A stretch of 54,699 bases of DNA, from NCBI GenBank assembly GCA_964476375.1, contig CAYYZW010000139.1:1-54699 (forward strand), read 5' to 3'. A program made the translations under genes and the position numbers. Of this stretch, positions 1 through 8,219 are shown in pieces (the stretch's first letter is position 1; every line of letters starts with the position of its first letter). The notes under the pieces were generated by a model, which ran no database searches, had not been told where the DNA came from, and was given only the letters and a program-made list of their open reading frames with translations. The DNA is from SAT2750 sp964476375 (GTDB lineage Bacteria; Planctomycetota; Planctomycetia; Pirellulales; Pirellulaceae).

Positions 1-787
1 CAGACTCCTGGGAGATATCAAAAGCCTCTCGGGCGCGGGATCCGTAAACAAGGTCAAAAGCCTGTTGGGAAAAATCATCCACCGCCCTGGTCGCGCCTTC
101 CAGATCCCGTAACCCCCGGCGGACATCGAGGGTTGTCAGCAGGCTGCGGCGGTCACTGAGCCGGTCGATCGACACGTTTTTCGTGAGTTGCAGGTTAGGC
201 ACCTCGAACTTGTCACTGTTCGGATCTCCGCCCGCTTCAAATGGATTGCACGACTGCCCCAGGTAAGCCGCCCGACCGTTCCGCATCGTGTCGGGAACAG
301 CAACATAGGCCGGCAGGGATGGTGCATTCGGGCCACGGACTCGTGCGATCACGGATCCAATACACGGTGACTGGTTCGGACCACCCTTCGGACCCGATTT
401 GTAATACCCTGTCTGCGAAAGATGGCTGGACGGATCATGGCTGTTATGACCATGGTGGATGGAACGAATGACAGAGAGCCGCTCGACAATTTTTGCCTGC
501 TCGGGCATCCACTCGCTGAACTGGATGCCTGGAACCGTCGTCGCGACCGGCTCGAACTGGCCCCGGAACTCGCTCGGCGCATCCGGCTTGGGGTCATATG
601 TCTCAAACTGAGTCGGACCGCCAGCAAGTTCAACAAAAATGAGCGCCGTTCTGCGACCCTTTGTACCGCTTGCCGCCTGTAACTGAAGGAGCCCGGGCAG
701 GGAGATCCCCAGCAGGCTGGAGAAACCGGCCTGCAAAACAGACCGGCGGTTCAGATCAGCAGCGAATTCTCGACATGTCATTGCCAT
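1..787 (-). CDS. DUF1501 family secreted protein (C-terminal part missing)
   Basis: The reading frame runs off the left window edge; about 262 N-terminal residues are present. I read it directly by reverse-complementing the edge. After an N-terminal NRRSVLQAGFSSLLG stretch (twin-arginine-like export signal) come hallmarks of the DUF1501 family: FVELAGGPTQFETYDPKPDA, PSEFRG and REAFDISQES. The other DUF1501 proteins in this window (3474-4955 and 20583-21887) share this layout. The family is abundant in planctomycetes, is usually encoded next to DUF1549/DUF1553 cytochrome-like proteins and is thought to act outside the cytoplasm; the reaction is unknown (a sulfatase/phosphatase-like fold is often proposed). 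ATGs at 787 and 781 are both possible. A promoter at 829-857 and a terminator at 879-897 suggest it begins a separate transcription unit. Confidence 0.88.
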   Translation of the reverse strand, partial: MAMTCREFAADLNRRSVLQAGFSSLLGISLPGLLQLQAASGTKGRRTALIFVELAGGPTQFETYDPKPDAPSEFRGQFEPVATTVPGIQFSEWMPEQAKIVERLSVIRSIHHGHNSHDPSSHLSQTGYYKSGPKGGPNQSPCIGSVIARVRGPNAPSLPAYVAVPDTMRNGRAAYLGQSCNPFEAGGDPNSDKFEVPNLQLTKNVSIDRLSDRRSLLTTLDVRRGLRDLEGATRAVDDFSQQAFDLVYGSRAREAFDISQES

Positions 788-828
788 CTGAATACAAGTC
801 CCGCGAAGGTGGTGCCCCTGAGATCAGT

Positions 829-857
829 ATTATATCGACGAATCCCGATCGTGGCAT
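829..857 (-). promoter_or_regulatory. sigma-70-type promoter for the DUF1501 gene
   Basis: On the minus strand a perfect TATAAT (829-834) lies 17 bases downstream of ATGCCA (852-857, four of six matches to TTGACA). The expected transcript start, near 822, gives a 5' leader of about 35 nt to the ATG at 787. It sits just downstream of a likely terminator of the preceding gene, which fits a unit boundary. Confidence 0.5.
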
Positions 858-878
858 CACGATTGTCGGCTGGGAGGC

Positions 879-897
879 AAAAAACAGCCCCCTGCTG
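879..897 (-). terminator. short intrinsic terminator after the acidic protein gene
   Basis: On the minus strand CAGC-AGGGG-GCTG (885-897) is followed directly by six T (879-884). The stem is only four base pairs but all or mostly GC. It lies about 30 bases after the stop of the gene at 929-1516. Confidence 0.45.
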
Positions 898-928
898 GCG
901 GAAAGATCTGCCCCTCCCCATGGAAGGA

Positions 929-1516
929 TCACTCGTAGTAGATCGTCAGTTCCGGCATCCGTTCCTTGAGCGACTCGTGACCTTCCTTGGAAACCTTGGT
1001 TCCCAGCAACCAGATTTCCTTGAGGCAGGGCAAACCGTGAATCTGTTCCAGGACGGCATCGTCATGGTTTTCATAGAAAATAATCCGCCAGACGCTTTCC
1101 CATTTATTCAGATCGAGGCGGGCACCCAGGTCCTTGAGCACGGCCACGGCATCTGGATGATCCGGCTCCGACGGCTCTGGATCCTCCTCTTCCTCCGGCT
1201 CGGCAGGCTGCTGTTCCTGATCGGATGACTTTTCCTCTCCAGCCTGATCTCCATCCTCGTCCTCATCGGCCGGCTTCCGCCGGGATCGGCGACGCCCTCG
1301 TGATTTCTTGCCTGACGGCTTCTTCTTCTCATCATCCCCGGAGTCATCCCCGGAGTCATCATCGGAGTCATCATCGGAGTCAATATCCAAGTCATCGTCA
1401 GAGTCGTCGTTCCGTTGATCTTCTTCGACCACGTCATCCTCTACAGGATCGTCATCCCCGACTTCTTTCCAATCACCGTCGACAATATCGTCGTCATTTC
1501 GCTTTTTCTTGGCCAT
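929..1516 (-). CDS. Acidic low-complexity protein with a short LRR-like C-terminus
   Basis: This 195-residue protein has no recognised function. Residues 1-65 are strongly acidic (runs such as DSDDDSDDDSGDDSGDD). Residues 65-82 are a basic patch (KKKPSGKKSRGRRRSRRK), and residues 83-120 are Glu/Pro-rich. Residues 120-195 look folded, with one or two leucine-rich-repeat-like units (CLKEIWLLGTKVSKEG) like the 'F..TxV.D.G' repeats of the LRR protein at 16863-18191. No signal peptide is visible, so a cytoplasmic location is likely. The charged tract is partly encoded by a 12-base tandem repeat. The coding frame is secure, because only this frame keeps the C-terminal LRR-like pattern; the function is unknown. 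Confidence 0.75.
   Translation of the reverse strand: MAKKKRNDDDIVDGDWKEVGDDDPVEDDVVEEDQRNDDSDDDLDIDSDDDSDDDSGDDSGDDEKKKPSGKKSRGRRRSRRKPADEDEDGDQAGEEKSSDQEQQPAEPEEEEDPEPSEPDHPDAVAVLKDLGARLDLNKWESVWRIIFYENHDDAVLEQIHGLPCLKEIWLLGTKVSKEGHESLKERMPELTIYYE
1332..1379. repeat. Four 12-base tandem units inside the acidic gene
   Basis: Four consecutive 12-mers occur: two copies of tcatccccggag and then two of tcatcatcggag. They are in frame in the minus-strand gene and encode SGDD/SDDD units. A degenerate fifth unit follows. The two identical pairs point to recent slippage-type expansion. Confidence 0.85.
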
Positions 1517-1636
1517 ACCGTGCTCTTCCCCGGCCCGGAAACGGGCGGATAGGTGAGAGTGAGTGGGCCAGCATGGCCCGCCTTTAGACTCTTAACTGAT
1601 AACGGATAGATGACTACCCTGTAAACCCCCCTCTAT

Positions 1637-2611
1637 TTAGGATCCACCAAGTCCTTCCAGTTGACTGGCGATAAACCGGTAATCCTGCGGAGCCGCTTTA
1701 AACATGGTCGGGGCCGCATAGAAGCAGCCCGACCGGGGATAAAGAGCCAGTCTCTCCGCGGACATGTTTTCTGCCGCGGTCGTTGCCACCAGCTGAACCT
1801 CTCCCTGGTACTCCAGCAGCAATGGACAGGTGACCTGGGGACTCCCTGGCAACTGCCACTCGCACTCCAGGGCCCCTGTAGCAAGGCCATATTGCCGAAC
1901 CACACCATGGGGGGCATCGCCTGGATTATAGAAAGCGATCACCACGCTCCTCTGATCCGCTGTGGCCACCATGCCATCGGGAAAAATGTCCAGGTCTGTC
2001 AGGTCCAGCACGACCCCCACCTCCTTGAGCGTCCCCTGTCCCACGTCCAGTCGATACTCCACGACGGTTTGTGTCGGTGTATCGATATCGAGGAGTCGCC
2101 AGCTGTCACCATCCGGCCAGATTACCTTCCCGTTGGAACAGACCTGGTCATCTCGAAGCTGGAGCAGCGACTGGTCATCGGCCCGCCAGAGATAAAGCCC
2201 CGCTTTCTGGTCGGCAAAGGCCAGGTCCTTGGTTCCCAGCACGATCCCCTCGGCAAAGGGGACAGCATCGTTAATGATCGTCCCCTCCACGCCCTGGTCG
2301 ACTTCATCACTGACTGGCCTGCACTCGCCCGTGGTCCTGTCAAACAGGTAGAGATGGCGTTCCAGACCGACCAGGAAGAGCCCGGCCTGTTCCGTAGGAA
2401 AAGCAAATCCCGGTCGGCCAGGCAGGGGCCAGCAGCGGTTCTCCCCACTGACCAGATCCAGTTCATTCAGCGAGCCGAGATTCGCCTCGGCACCATGTTG
2501 AATAGCGACCCAGCTGATCCGACCCTGGTCACAAGAGACCGGCCCCTCCGGCAGGTATTTCAAGCCGGCATCGGCAGGATCAAAGAACGGTTCTGCGAGG
2601 ATAGTCTGCAT
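1637..2611 (-). CDS. SMP-30/gluconolactonase-like beta-propeller
   Basis: About 324 residues. The order of motifs follows the SMP-30/regucalcin/gluconolactonase family. YLPEGPVSCDQGRISWVAI near the N-terminus corresponds to the family's 'LGEGPxWD...L.WVDI', with the metal-ligand Glu. LYLFDRTTGE follows, and DIFPDGMVATAD corresponds to 'xPDGxxxD'. Family members are six-bladed propellers that hydrolyse sugar lactones with a divalent metal. No signal peptide is apparent, so a cytoplasmic enzyme is expected. I prefer the ATG at 2611, 10 bases after the dehydrogenase stop, over one at 2656 that would overlap it by 35 bases. The adjacent short-chain dehydrogenase suggests a dehydrogenase-lactonase pair acting on a sugar, but the substrate cannot be read from sequence. 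Confidence 0.8.
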   Translation of the reverse strand: MQTILAEPFFDPADAGLKYLPEGPVSCDQGRISWVAIQHGAEANLGSLNELDLVSGENRCWPLPGRPGFAFPTEQAGLFLVGLERHLYLFDRTTGECRPVSDEVDQGVEGTIINDAVPFAEGIVLGTKDLAFADQKAGLYLWRADDQSLLQLRDDQVCSNGKVIWPDGDSWRLLDIDTPTQTVVEYRLDVGQGTLKEVGVVLDLTDLDIFPDGMVATADQRSVVIAFYNPGDAPHGVVRQYGLATGALECEWQLPGSPQVTCPLLLEYQGEVQLVATTAAENMSAERLALYPRSGCFYAAPTMFKAAPQDYRFIASQLEGLGGS

Positions 2612-2621
2612 CGATTCAGGT

Positions 2622-3380
2622 TTACCCGGGAAGCATGACTCGTCCGCCACTGGCAACCACCGTCTGGCCGGTCATGAAGCTTGACTGTTCACTCAGCAGG
2701 AAACGTGCCAGGTTGGCGATCTCGTCCGGCCTGCCAATTCTTCCCAGCGGCGTCGCTTCCATGATCACCTCGTGGACTTCCGGCGAGAGCGTGTGCGCCA
2801 TCTCGGTCTCGGTCAGTCCCGGGCAGACACAATTGACACGGATATTGTAACGACCCCAGGCCTGGGCGGCACAGCGGGTCATGGCGATCACCCCTGCCTT
2901 GGAGGTGGAATAGGGGAGCTGGTTTTCCCTTTCCCTCAACCCGGCGATCGAGGAGACGGTCACGATCCTGCCGAACTGGCGCTCGATCATCTCGTCCTTG
3001 ACGGCATAGATCATGTTAAAGGTGCCATCCAGGTTGATCCCCATGGTGGTTCGCCAGCGTTCCCAGCTAATCTCGTCCGCCGGCCCCGGGATGCTGATGC
3101 CCGCCGAGGTGACAAGCATGTCGATAGCCCCGAGTGCCTCCCGTGCCGTTTCCACAATCGAGCGGGCCGCATCCGGCTGGGACACATCCCCCGCAATCGC
3201 GATGGCCCGCCCCCCGGATTGTTCCACTTCCTGCACCGCCTGCTCTGCATCGTCCGTGCGGGACATGTAGTTGAGTGCCAGCAGGGCACCTTCCTCTGCC
3301 AGCTGCAGGGCCAGTGCCTTGCCAATCCCCCGCGTTCCCCCGGTCACCAGGACAACCTTGCCTTCAAAATCAGACGCCAT
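2622..3380 (-). CDS. Short-chain dehydrogenase/reductase (SDR, FabG-like)
   Basis: 252 residues, normal for a classical SDR. The Rossmann motif TGGTRGIG (13-20), the TSAG strand (91-94), Asn116, the catalytic serine pair in TVSSIAG (143-144) and Tyr157-x3-Lys161 (YSTSK) are all present. It is therefore a complete NAD(P)-dependent oxidoreductase. It resembles FabG (3-oxoacyl-ACP reductase) and glucose-1-dehydrogenase-type SDRs; sequence alone does not separate these. Placement between a DUF1501 gene and an SMP-30 lactonase-like gene favours a sugar or sugar-acid substrate over fatty acid synthesis. It is cytoplasmic and is probably cotranscribed with the downstream lactonase. Confidence 0.92.
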   Translation of the reverse strand: MASDFEGKVVLVTGGTRGIGKALALQLAEEGALLALNYMSRTDDAEQAVQEVEQSGGRAIAIAGDVSQPDAARSIVETAREALGAIDMLVTSAGISIPGPADEISWERWRTTMGINLDGTFNMIYAVKDEMIERQFGRIVTVSSIAGLRERENQLPYSTSKAGVIAMTRCAAQAWGRYNIRVNCVCPGLTETEMAHTLSPEVHEVIMEATPLGRIGRPDEIANLARFLLSEQSSFMTGQTVVASGGRVMLPG

Positions 3381-3473
3381 CCTCTTCTCCTCTCACGTAC
3401 TTCAATAACATCGTTGCTCCCGTGTGACATTTTATCCCCTGGCAGGCATGCCAGGAAACAATGGAAACCCTGG

Positions 3474-4955
3474 TCAGGAGAGAATCTTGGAAACGAGTTT
3501 CCCGTGGACATCCGTCAGGCGATGATGACGCCCCTGGTACTTGAAGGTCAACCCCGTGTGCCTGATGCCAAGGCAATGTAGCAGCGTGGCATTCAGATCA
3601 TGGACATGGATCGGATCCTCTTCAATGTTGTAACTATGGTCATCGGTCTGGCCCACCGTGATACCGGGCTTGATGCCACCCCCGGCCAGCCAGATCGTGA
3701 AGCAGCGAGGATGATGATCGCGACCGTAATTCTCCGGTGTCAACGTTCCCTGGCAGTAGACGGTACGGCCAAACTCTCCCGCCCAGATAACCAGCGTATC
3801 CTCGAGCATTCCCTGCCTGGCCAGGTCCTGAACCAGGGCAGCGGATGCCTGGTCGGTATCCTGGCACTGGGTACGGATATTCTTCGGCAGATGGGTATGC
3901 TGGTCCCAGCCGCGATGGTAAAGCTGCACGAAGCGGACTCCTCGCTCAACCAGCCTGCGTGCAAGCAGGCAGTTGGCAGCATACGACCCTGGCTCGGTCA
4001 CGCTGCTGCCATAAAGGTCCAGTACGGATGCAGGTTCATCCGAGATATCTGTCAGTTCCGGTACCGATACCTGCATCCGGTAGGCCATCTCGTACTGGGC
4101 CATCCGCGTGGCAATTTCCGGATCCCCACGTTTCTCCAGCCGCAGACCGTTCAGTTGCGCCAGGTCATCCAGTAACCCTCGTCGATCACGGCGCGTCACT
4201 CCCGGGGGATTGGAAAGGAACAGGACCGGATCCCCGGAACGCCGGAACTTGACTCCCTGGTGCCTGCTCGGCAGGAATCCTCCTCCCCAGAGCCGATCGT
4301 AAAGAGGCTGGCCTCCGCTGCCGGAGGTCAACGCGACAAAAGTCGGCAGGTCCTCGTTCATGGTCCCCAGGCCATAGGAAAGCCAGGCGCCAAAACTGGG
4401 ACGGCCGGCGAGCTGGCTACCGGTCTGCATCAACGTGATCGCCGGGTCATGGTTGATCGCCTCGGTGAACATCGTGCGGATAAAACAGAGCCGGTCCGCA
4501 ATCCCCGCCGTGTACGGCAGAAGTTCACTTACCCAGGCGCCACTGTCCCCCCGCTGCTGGAACTTGAACTGCGTGGGGGCAATCGGGAAACGCTCCTGGC
4601 TGGCCGTCATCCCGGTCAGTCGTTGTCCCCGCCGGACCGAATCGGGCAGGTCCTTGCCAAAACGATCAGCCAGACCCGGCTTGTAATCATAAAGATCCAT
4701 CTGCGAGGGAGCCCCGGACTGGCAGAGGTAGATCACACGGCGAGCGCGGGGCTGGAAATGGGGGACCCCGGTCAGTCCACCGGCGCGCCCCTGCTCGGCA
4801 AAGTCAGATCCAGCAAGCGACCCTGCACCGAGGGTGGCGGCCGCGGCACCTGCCAGGCTAATACCGGCATGTCCAAAAAACTGCCGGCGGCTGTAATCCC
4901 AGGCAGTTCGTTCACCAGGGGTTAATGGACACTGGTCGGAAACTCGTCGAAACAT
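3474..4955 (-). CDS. DUF1501 family protein with Tat signal
   Basis: 493 residues. The N-terminus has a long lead and then SRRQFFGHAG followed by a hydrophobic Ala/Gly stretch, a good twin-arginine signal. Core features of DUF1501 are present: LCQSGAPSQMDLYDYKPGL, an H-rich metal-like site (GRDHHPRCFTIWLAGGGI, YHRGWDQHTHL), and WAGEFGRT. The family is exported and nearly always encoded beside DUF1549/DUF1553 proteins, as here: it lies 35 bases downstream of the gene at 4991-8218 on the same strand. The biochemical role is not established. The His/Asp arrangement and the WAGEFGRT...GRDHHP block resemble the metal region of alkaline-phosphatase-superfamily enzymes, which is inference. Confidence 0.92.
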   Translation of the reverse strand: MFRRVSDQCPLTPGERTAWDYSRRQFFGHAGISLAGAAAATLGAGSLAGSDFAEQGRAGGLTGVPHFQPRARRVIYLCQSGAPSQMDLYDYKPGLADRFGKDLPDSVRRGQRLTGMTASQERFPIAPTQFKFQQRGDSGAWVSELLPYTAGIADRLCFIRTMFTEAINHDPAITLMQTGSQLAGRPSFGAWLSYGLGTMNEDLPTFVALTSGSGGQPLYDRLWGGGFLPSRHQGVKFRRSGDPVLFLSNPPGVTRRDRRGLLDDLAQLNGLRLEKRGDPEIATRMAQYEMAYRMQVSVPELTDISDEPASVLDLYGSSVTEPGSYAANCLLARRLVERGVRFVQLYHRGWDQHTHLPKNIRTQCQDTDQASAALVQDLARQGMLEDTLVIWAGEFGRTVYCQGTLTPENYGRDHHPRCFTIWLAGGGIKPGITVGQTDDHSYNIEEDPIHVHDLNATLLHCLGIRHTGLTFKYQGRHHRLTDVHGKLVSKILS

Positions 4956-4990
4956 GGCTGGATTCTCCAGGGATCCTCACACGGCCGCGA

Positions 4991-7900
4991 TCACTCGCGG
5001 TTTACTACCTCGTCAAGGTTCATCATCAGGTTGACCACGCTTGTATAGGCGGCCAGCTGAACCAGGTCACTTCCGGCAGCCACCCCGGTCTCTCCAAAAT
5101 CAACCAGTTTTGCAGCCGATTCCTGGGCGGACTGGTAACGGGCCAGTGACCGCCCGAGGGCTTTCTCCAGGATTGCCATCTCCTCATCGGCTGGCAGGCG
5201 GGACGTCAGCTGACGAAAAGCCCAGGCAAGCCGATCGGCCGGCTCGGCACCACCACGACGAATCGTCTCTGCGGCCAGCACGCGGGCTGCTTCCACAAAA
5301 GTCACGTCGTTCAAAAGTGCGAGTGCCTGGAGCGGCGTGTTGGTCCGGGACCGGCTGAGCACGCATGTTTCTCTCGAGGAGGCGTCAAAGGCCATCATCA
5401 TCGGAGGCGGCACGGTCCGTTTCCAGAAAGTGTAAAGGCTGCGGCGATAGAGTTTCTCCGCGTCGTCACGGACGTACACCTGGCTGGCAATTTCCTTCCA
5501 GAGCCCTTCCGGCTGGTACGGTTTGACCGAGGGGCCCCCGATGGTTCCGCCCAGGATACCGCTGGCTGCCAGCGCCTGGTCCCGGATCATCTCGGCCTGG
5601 AGCCTGCGCCGCGGGGCGCGGGCCAGCAACAGGTTCTCCGGGTCGGCCAAAAGCTGGCCCTGGGTAAGCGTGGAGGACTGCTGGTAGGTCGCACTGGTAA
5701 CAATCAAACGCTGCATCGCCTTGACATCCCAGCCACTCTCGACGAACTCGATCGCCAGCCAGTCCAGGAGATCCGGATGTGTCGGCATCTCTCCCTGCGA
5801 GCCGAAATCCTCCAGCGTACGGACCAGTCCACGTCCAAAATACTGGTGCCAGAAACGATTGACGATCACGCGGGCGGTCAGCGGGTTACTCCCGTCCACC
5901 AGCCAGCGTGCCAGTTCCAGGCGGGAACGCACCGTGCGATCAGCCCCCCCGGTCAGGCTGGCAGGAATTCCTGCTGAGACCTCCTCCCCCGGCCTGTCGT
6001 ACTGACCGCGCTGAAGCATGAAGGTCCGACGCGGCTGGGAGTTCTCCTGCATGACCATCACCGTGGGGACCTGCCGCAGGAACAGATCCCGTTCTCTCTG
6101 GAGTGTTCTCTGGCGATGGTAAAGATTCCTGGCCGGTTCCTCCGCGTAACGGCTCATGAACAGGCGATGGAGCTTTTCCCGTTGCCACGCTCCACGATCC
6201 TTCGCGGGCATGGCAAGAATCTGTCCGATCGACTCCGCGGTTGCCAGCAGGCCGATCTCTTCCGGCTTCAAGGCCCACTTGTAAAACCGTGTTTCATCGA
6301 GCAGGCCATCCAGGTAGGCTTCTTCCCCCTGCACACCAAACTGGAGCGCCGGAGAGGTGGCAAAGGTTCCGGTAAACATATCGAGCAGGACATCGACCTC
6401 CTGCCGCTTTCCGTTGACATAAAGATGCAGCCCCCGGGCCAGCTGTGTCCCGTCATGGACAAGTGCCAGGTGGGACCATTGCTCCACCGGCAGAGGATCC
6501 CGGCCGCGAATAATGATCGCATCATCCAGCCAGCGCGGCCCATAATTGACCTGGACCCGGTTCTCCACCAGCTTCCAGCTGAAACCCGACGCCCGGTTAT
6601 CATCCTCCTTGAGGATACTCATGATCGTCCCGGTCTGGATCGAGAGAGGCCGGACCCAGGTCGAAAGCGTGATCGGGTCGGCGGCGTCAAACCCGATCAT
6701 GCCCCCCCCCTCGATACTCCTCCCGGCAGCCAGTTGCAGGGCCTTCCCCTGGATGCCCCCGGTAAAAACAGCCTCCCCCTGCCCCTCCGGTACTGTCAGC
6801 TGTGCCGGCTCTTCCCCGGGATCGGCAATCACCGGATGCGCCAGGTCATCCCAGCTAATACGGACCGCCAGGTCGCGATCCAGGACCAGGTCATCACCGG
6901 CAACCGGCTGGTAGGCAGCCGCCCAGTCTTCGAGGGAATCCTGGAGCTGGCCCTGCTGAGCCTCGAGCTGCCGGCCGGCGTCGGTAATGCGTGTCTCCAG
7001 TTCCTGCAAGTGCAGGGACATCTGCCTGGTGGGAGAGCGTGCCAGCGGCGCGGAGTTCCCTTCCTTGGCCACGCGGCCACGCTCGGGCAGGTTATTAAAA
7101 AAAGCAAGCACCTGGTAAAACTCTCGCTGGCTGATCGGATCGTACTTGTGGCTATGGCATCGGGCACAGCCCATGGTCAGCCCCAGCCAGATCGTGGCGG
7201 TGGTATCGACACGATCGACCGCGTATTCAACGAGGTACTCCTCCGGGACAATTCCACCCTCGGAGTTCGCCCGGTGGTTCCGGTTAAAACCGGTCGCCAG
7301 GATCTGGGCGGGGGTTGGATCCGGAAGCAGGTCTCCGGCCAGTTGCTCGATGGTGAAATCATCAAAGGGCTGGTTGCGGTTGAAGGCGTCTATCACCCAG
7401 TCCCGCCACCGCCACATGTGGCGAATCCCATCCGTCTGGTAACCACTGGTATCGGCATACCGGGCCGCGTCCAGCCAGTGCAGTGCCATCCGCTCCCCGT
7501 AGCGGGGAGAATCCAGCAGGCGGTCCACAAGCCTCCCATAGGCACCCGGCCGCATGTCTGCAAGGAAAGCATCCATCTCGTGCTGGGCAGGCGGCAACCC
7601 GGTCAGGTCCAGTGTCACCCGCCGGATCAGCGTTTCCCGGTCTGCCCGGGCAGAGGGTGAGAGGCCGGCATCCTCGATACGGGCAAGGATAAAGGAGTCA
7701 ATCGGGTTTTCAAGCCAGGAAGATTGACGTGGCTGGGCCGGGCGGTGAGGCATGACAAAAGACCAGTGGTCCTGCCAGTCTGCTCCCTGGCGGATCCAGC
7801 GACCGATCAATTCCCGCTGGCGAGCACTGAGCTCGACGTCAGCCGACTCGGGCGGCATGCGGAAGTCCATGTCATCCGAACTGATCCGTCTCCAGAGTTC

Positions 7901-8218
7901 ACTCTTTCCTGGTGACCCCGGTACGATGATGGACTGGTCCCGGTCGGAACCAAGAGTCCCCTCCCGGACGTCAAGCCGGAGCTCTGCCTTTCGTTGCCCG
8001 GCATCCGGTCCGTGGCACTTGTAACAGGTGTCGGACAGGATCGGCTTGATATCACGATTGAAATCCACCCGCTGCGCCACCAGCGAGGAACTTCCCAGCC
8101 CAGCGACGATCCACAGCCCAAGCAGGGCCGCCAGGGATCGGGATTTCGATACGACGGTCACTCGTCTCATACCTCGGCATTCCATGACACTTGTTCCGGG
8201 CAGTTCCTCTCTCCGCAT
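4991..8218 (-). CDS. Planctomycete cytochrome-like DUF1549/DUF1553 protein with LamG domain
   Basis: About 1075 residues from the ATG at 8218, one base after the stop of the upstream gene. ATGs at 8185 and 8170 are alternatives; 8170 starts exactly at the signal peptide (MRRVTVV...). The signal is followed by a PSCyt1-type haem-c site CYKCH (65-69 in this numbering). Next come DUF1549 (about 165-360), ending at a second haem-type site CARCH (350-354), a LamG/concanavalin-like domain (about 455-640), and DUF1553 (about 720-1020, with ARVIVNRFWHQYFGRGLVRT and LDDF-type motifs). Members are periplasmic, expanded in planctomycetes and often linked to polysaccharide or sulfated-sugar use. Electron transfer from the DUF1501 partner is a guess. 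Domain order is typical and nothing is missing. Confidence 0.93.
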   Translation of the reverse strand: MRREELPGTSVMECRGMRRVTVVSKSRSLAALLGLWIVAGLGSSSLVAQRVDFNRDIKPILSDTCYKCHGPDAGQRKAELRLDVREGTLGSDRDQSIIVPGSPGKSELWRRISSDDMDFRMPPESADVELSARQRELIGRWIRQGADWQDHWSFVMPHRPAQPRQSSWLENPIDSFILARIEDAGLSPSARADRETLIRRVTLDLTGLPPAQHEMDAFLADMRPGAYGRLVDRLLDSPRYGERMALHWLDAARYADTSGYQTDGIRHMWRWRDWVIDAFNRNQPFDDFTIEQLAGDLLPDPTPAQILATGFNRNHRANSEGGIVPEEYLVEYAVDRVDTTATIWLGLTMGCARCHSHKYDPISQREFYQVLAFFNNLPERGRVAKEGNSAPLARSPTRQMSLHLQELETRITDAGRQLEAQQGQLQDSLEDWAAAYQPVAGDDLVLDRDLAVRISWDDLAHPVIADPGEEPAQLTVPEGQGEAVFTGGIQGKALQLAAGRSIEGGGMIGFDAADPITLSTWVRPLSIQTGTIMSILKEDDNRASGFSWKLVENRVQVNYGPRWLDDAIIIRGRDPLPVEQWSHLALVHDGTQLARGLHLYVNGKRQEVDVLLDMFTGTFATSPALQFGVQGEEAYLDGLLDETRFYKWALKPEEIGLLATAESIGQILAMPAKDRGAWQREKLHRLFMSRYAEEPARNLYHRQRTLQRERDLFLRQVPTVMVMQENSQPRRTFMLQRGQYDRPGEEVSAGIPASLTGGADRTVRSRLELARWLVDGSNPLTARVIVNRFWHQYFGRGLVRTLEDFGSQGEMPTHPDLLDWLAIEFVESGWDVKAMQRLIVTSATYQQSSTLTQGQLLADPENLLLARAPRRRLQAEMIRDQALAASGILGGTIGGPSVKPYQPEGLWKEIASQVYVRDDAEKLYRRSLYTFWKRTVPPPMMMAFDASSRETCVLSRSRTNTPLQALALLNDVTFVEAARVLAAETIRRGGAEPADRLAWAFRQLTSRLPADEEMAILEKALGRSLARYQSAQESAAKLVDFGETGVAAGSDLVQLAAYTSVVNLMMNLDEVVNRE

Positions 8219-8219
8219 C

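Noticed and set aside
1332..1379. CRISPR-like or regulatory repeat array
   Set aside because: Units are 12 bases, directly adjacent, in frame and inside a coding region; there are no spacers.
6116..7660. 514-codon open frame on the plus strand
   Set aside because: It is antisense to the DUF1549/DUF1553 gene, whose motifs are clear, and its translation is Pro/Arg/Gln/His-rich with no domain. GC-rich third positions keep this frame open.
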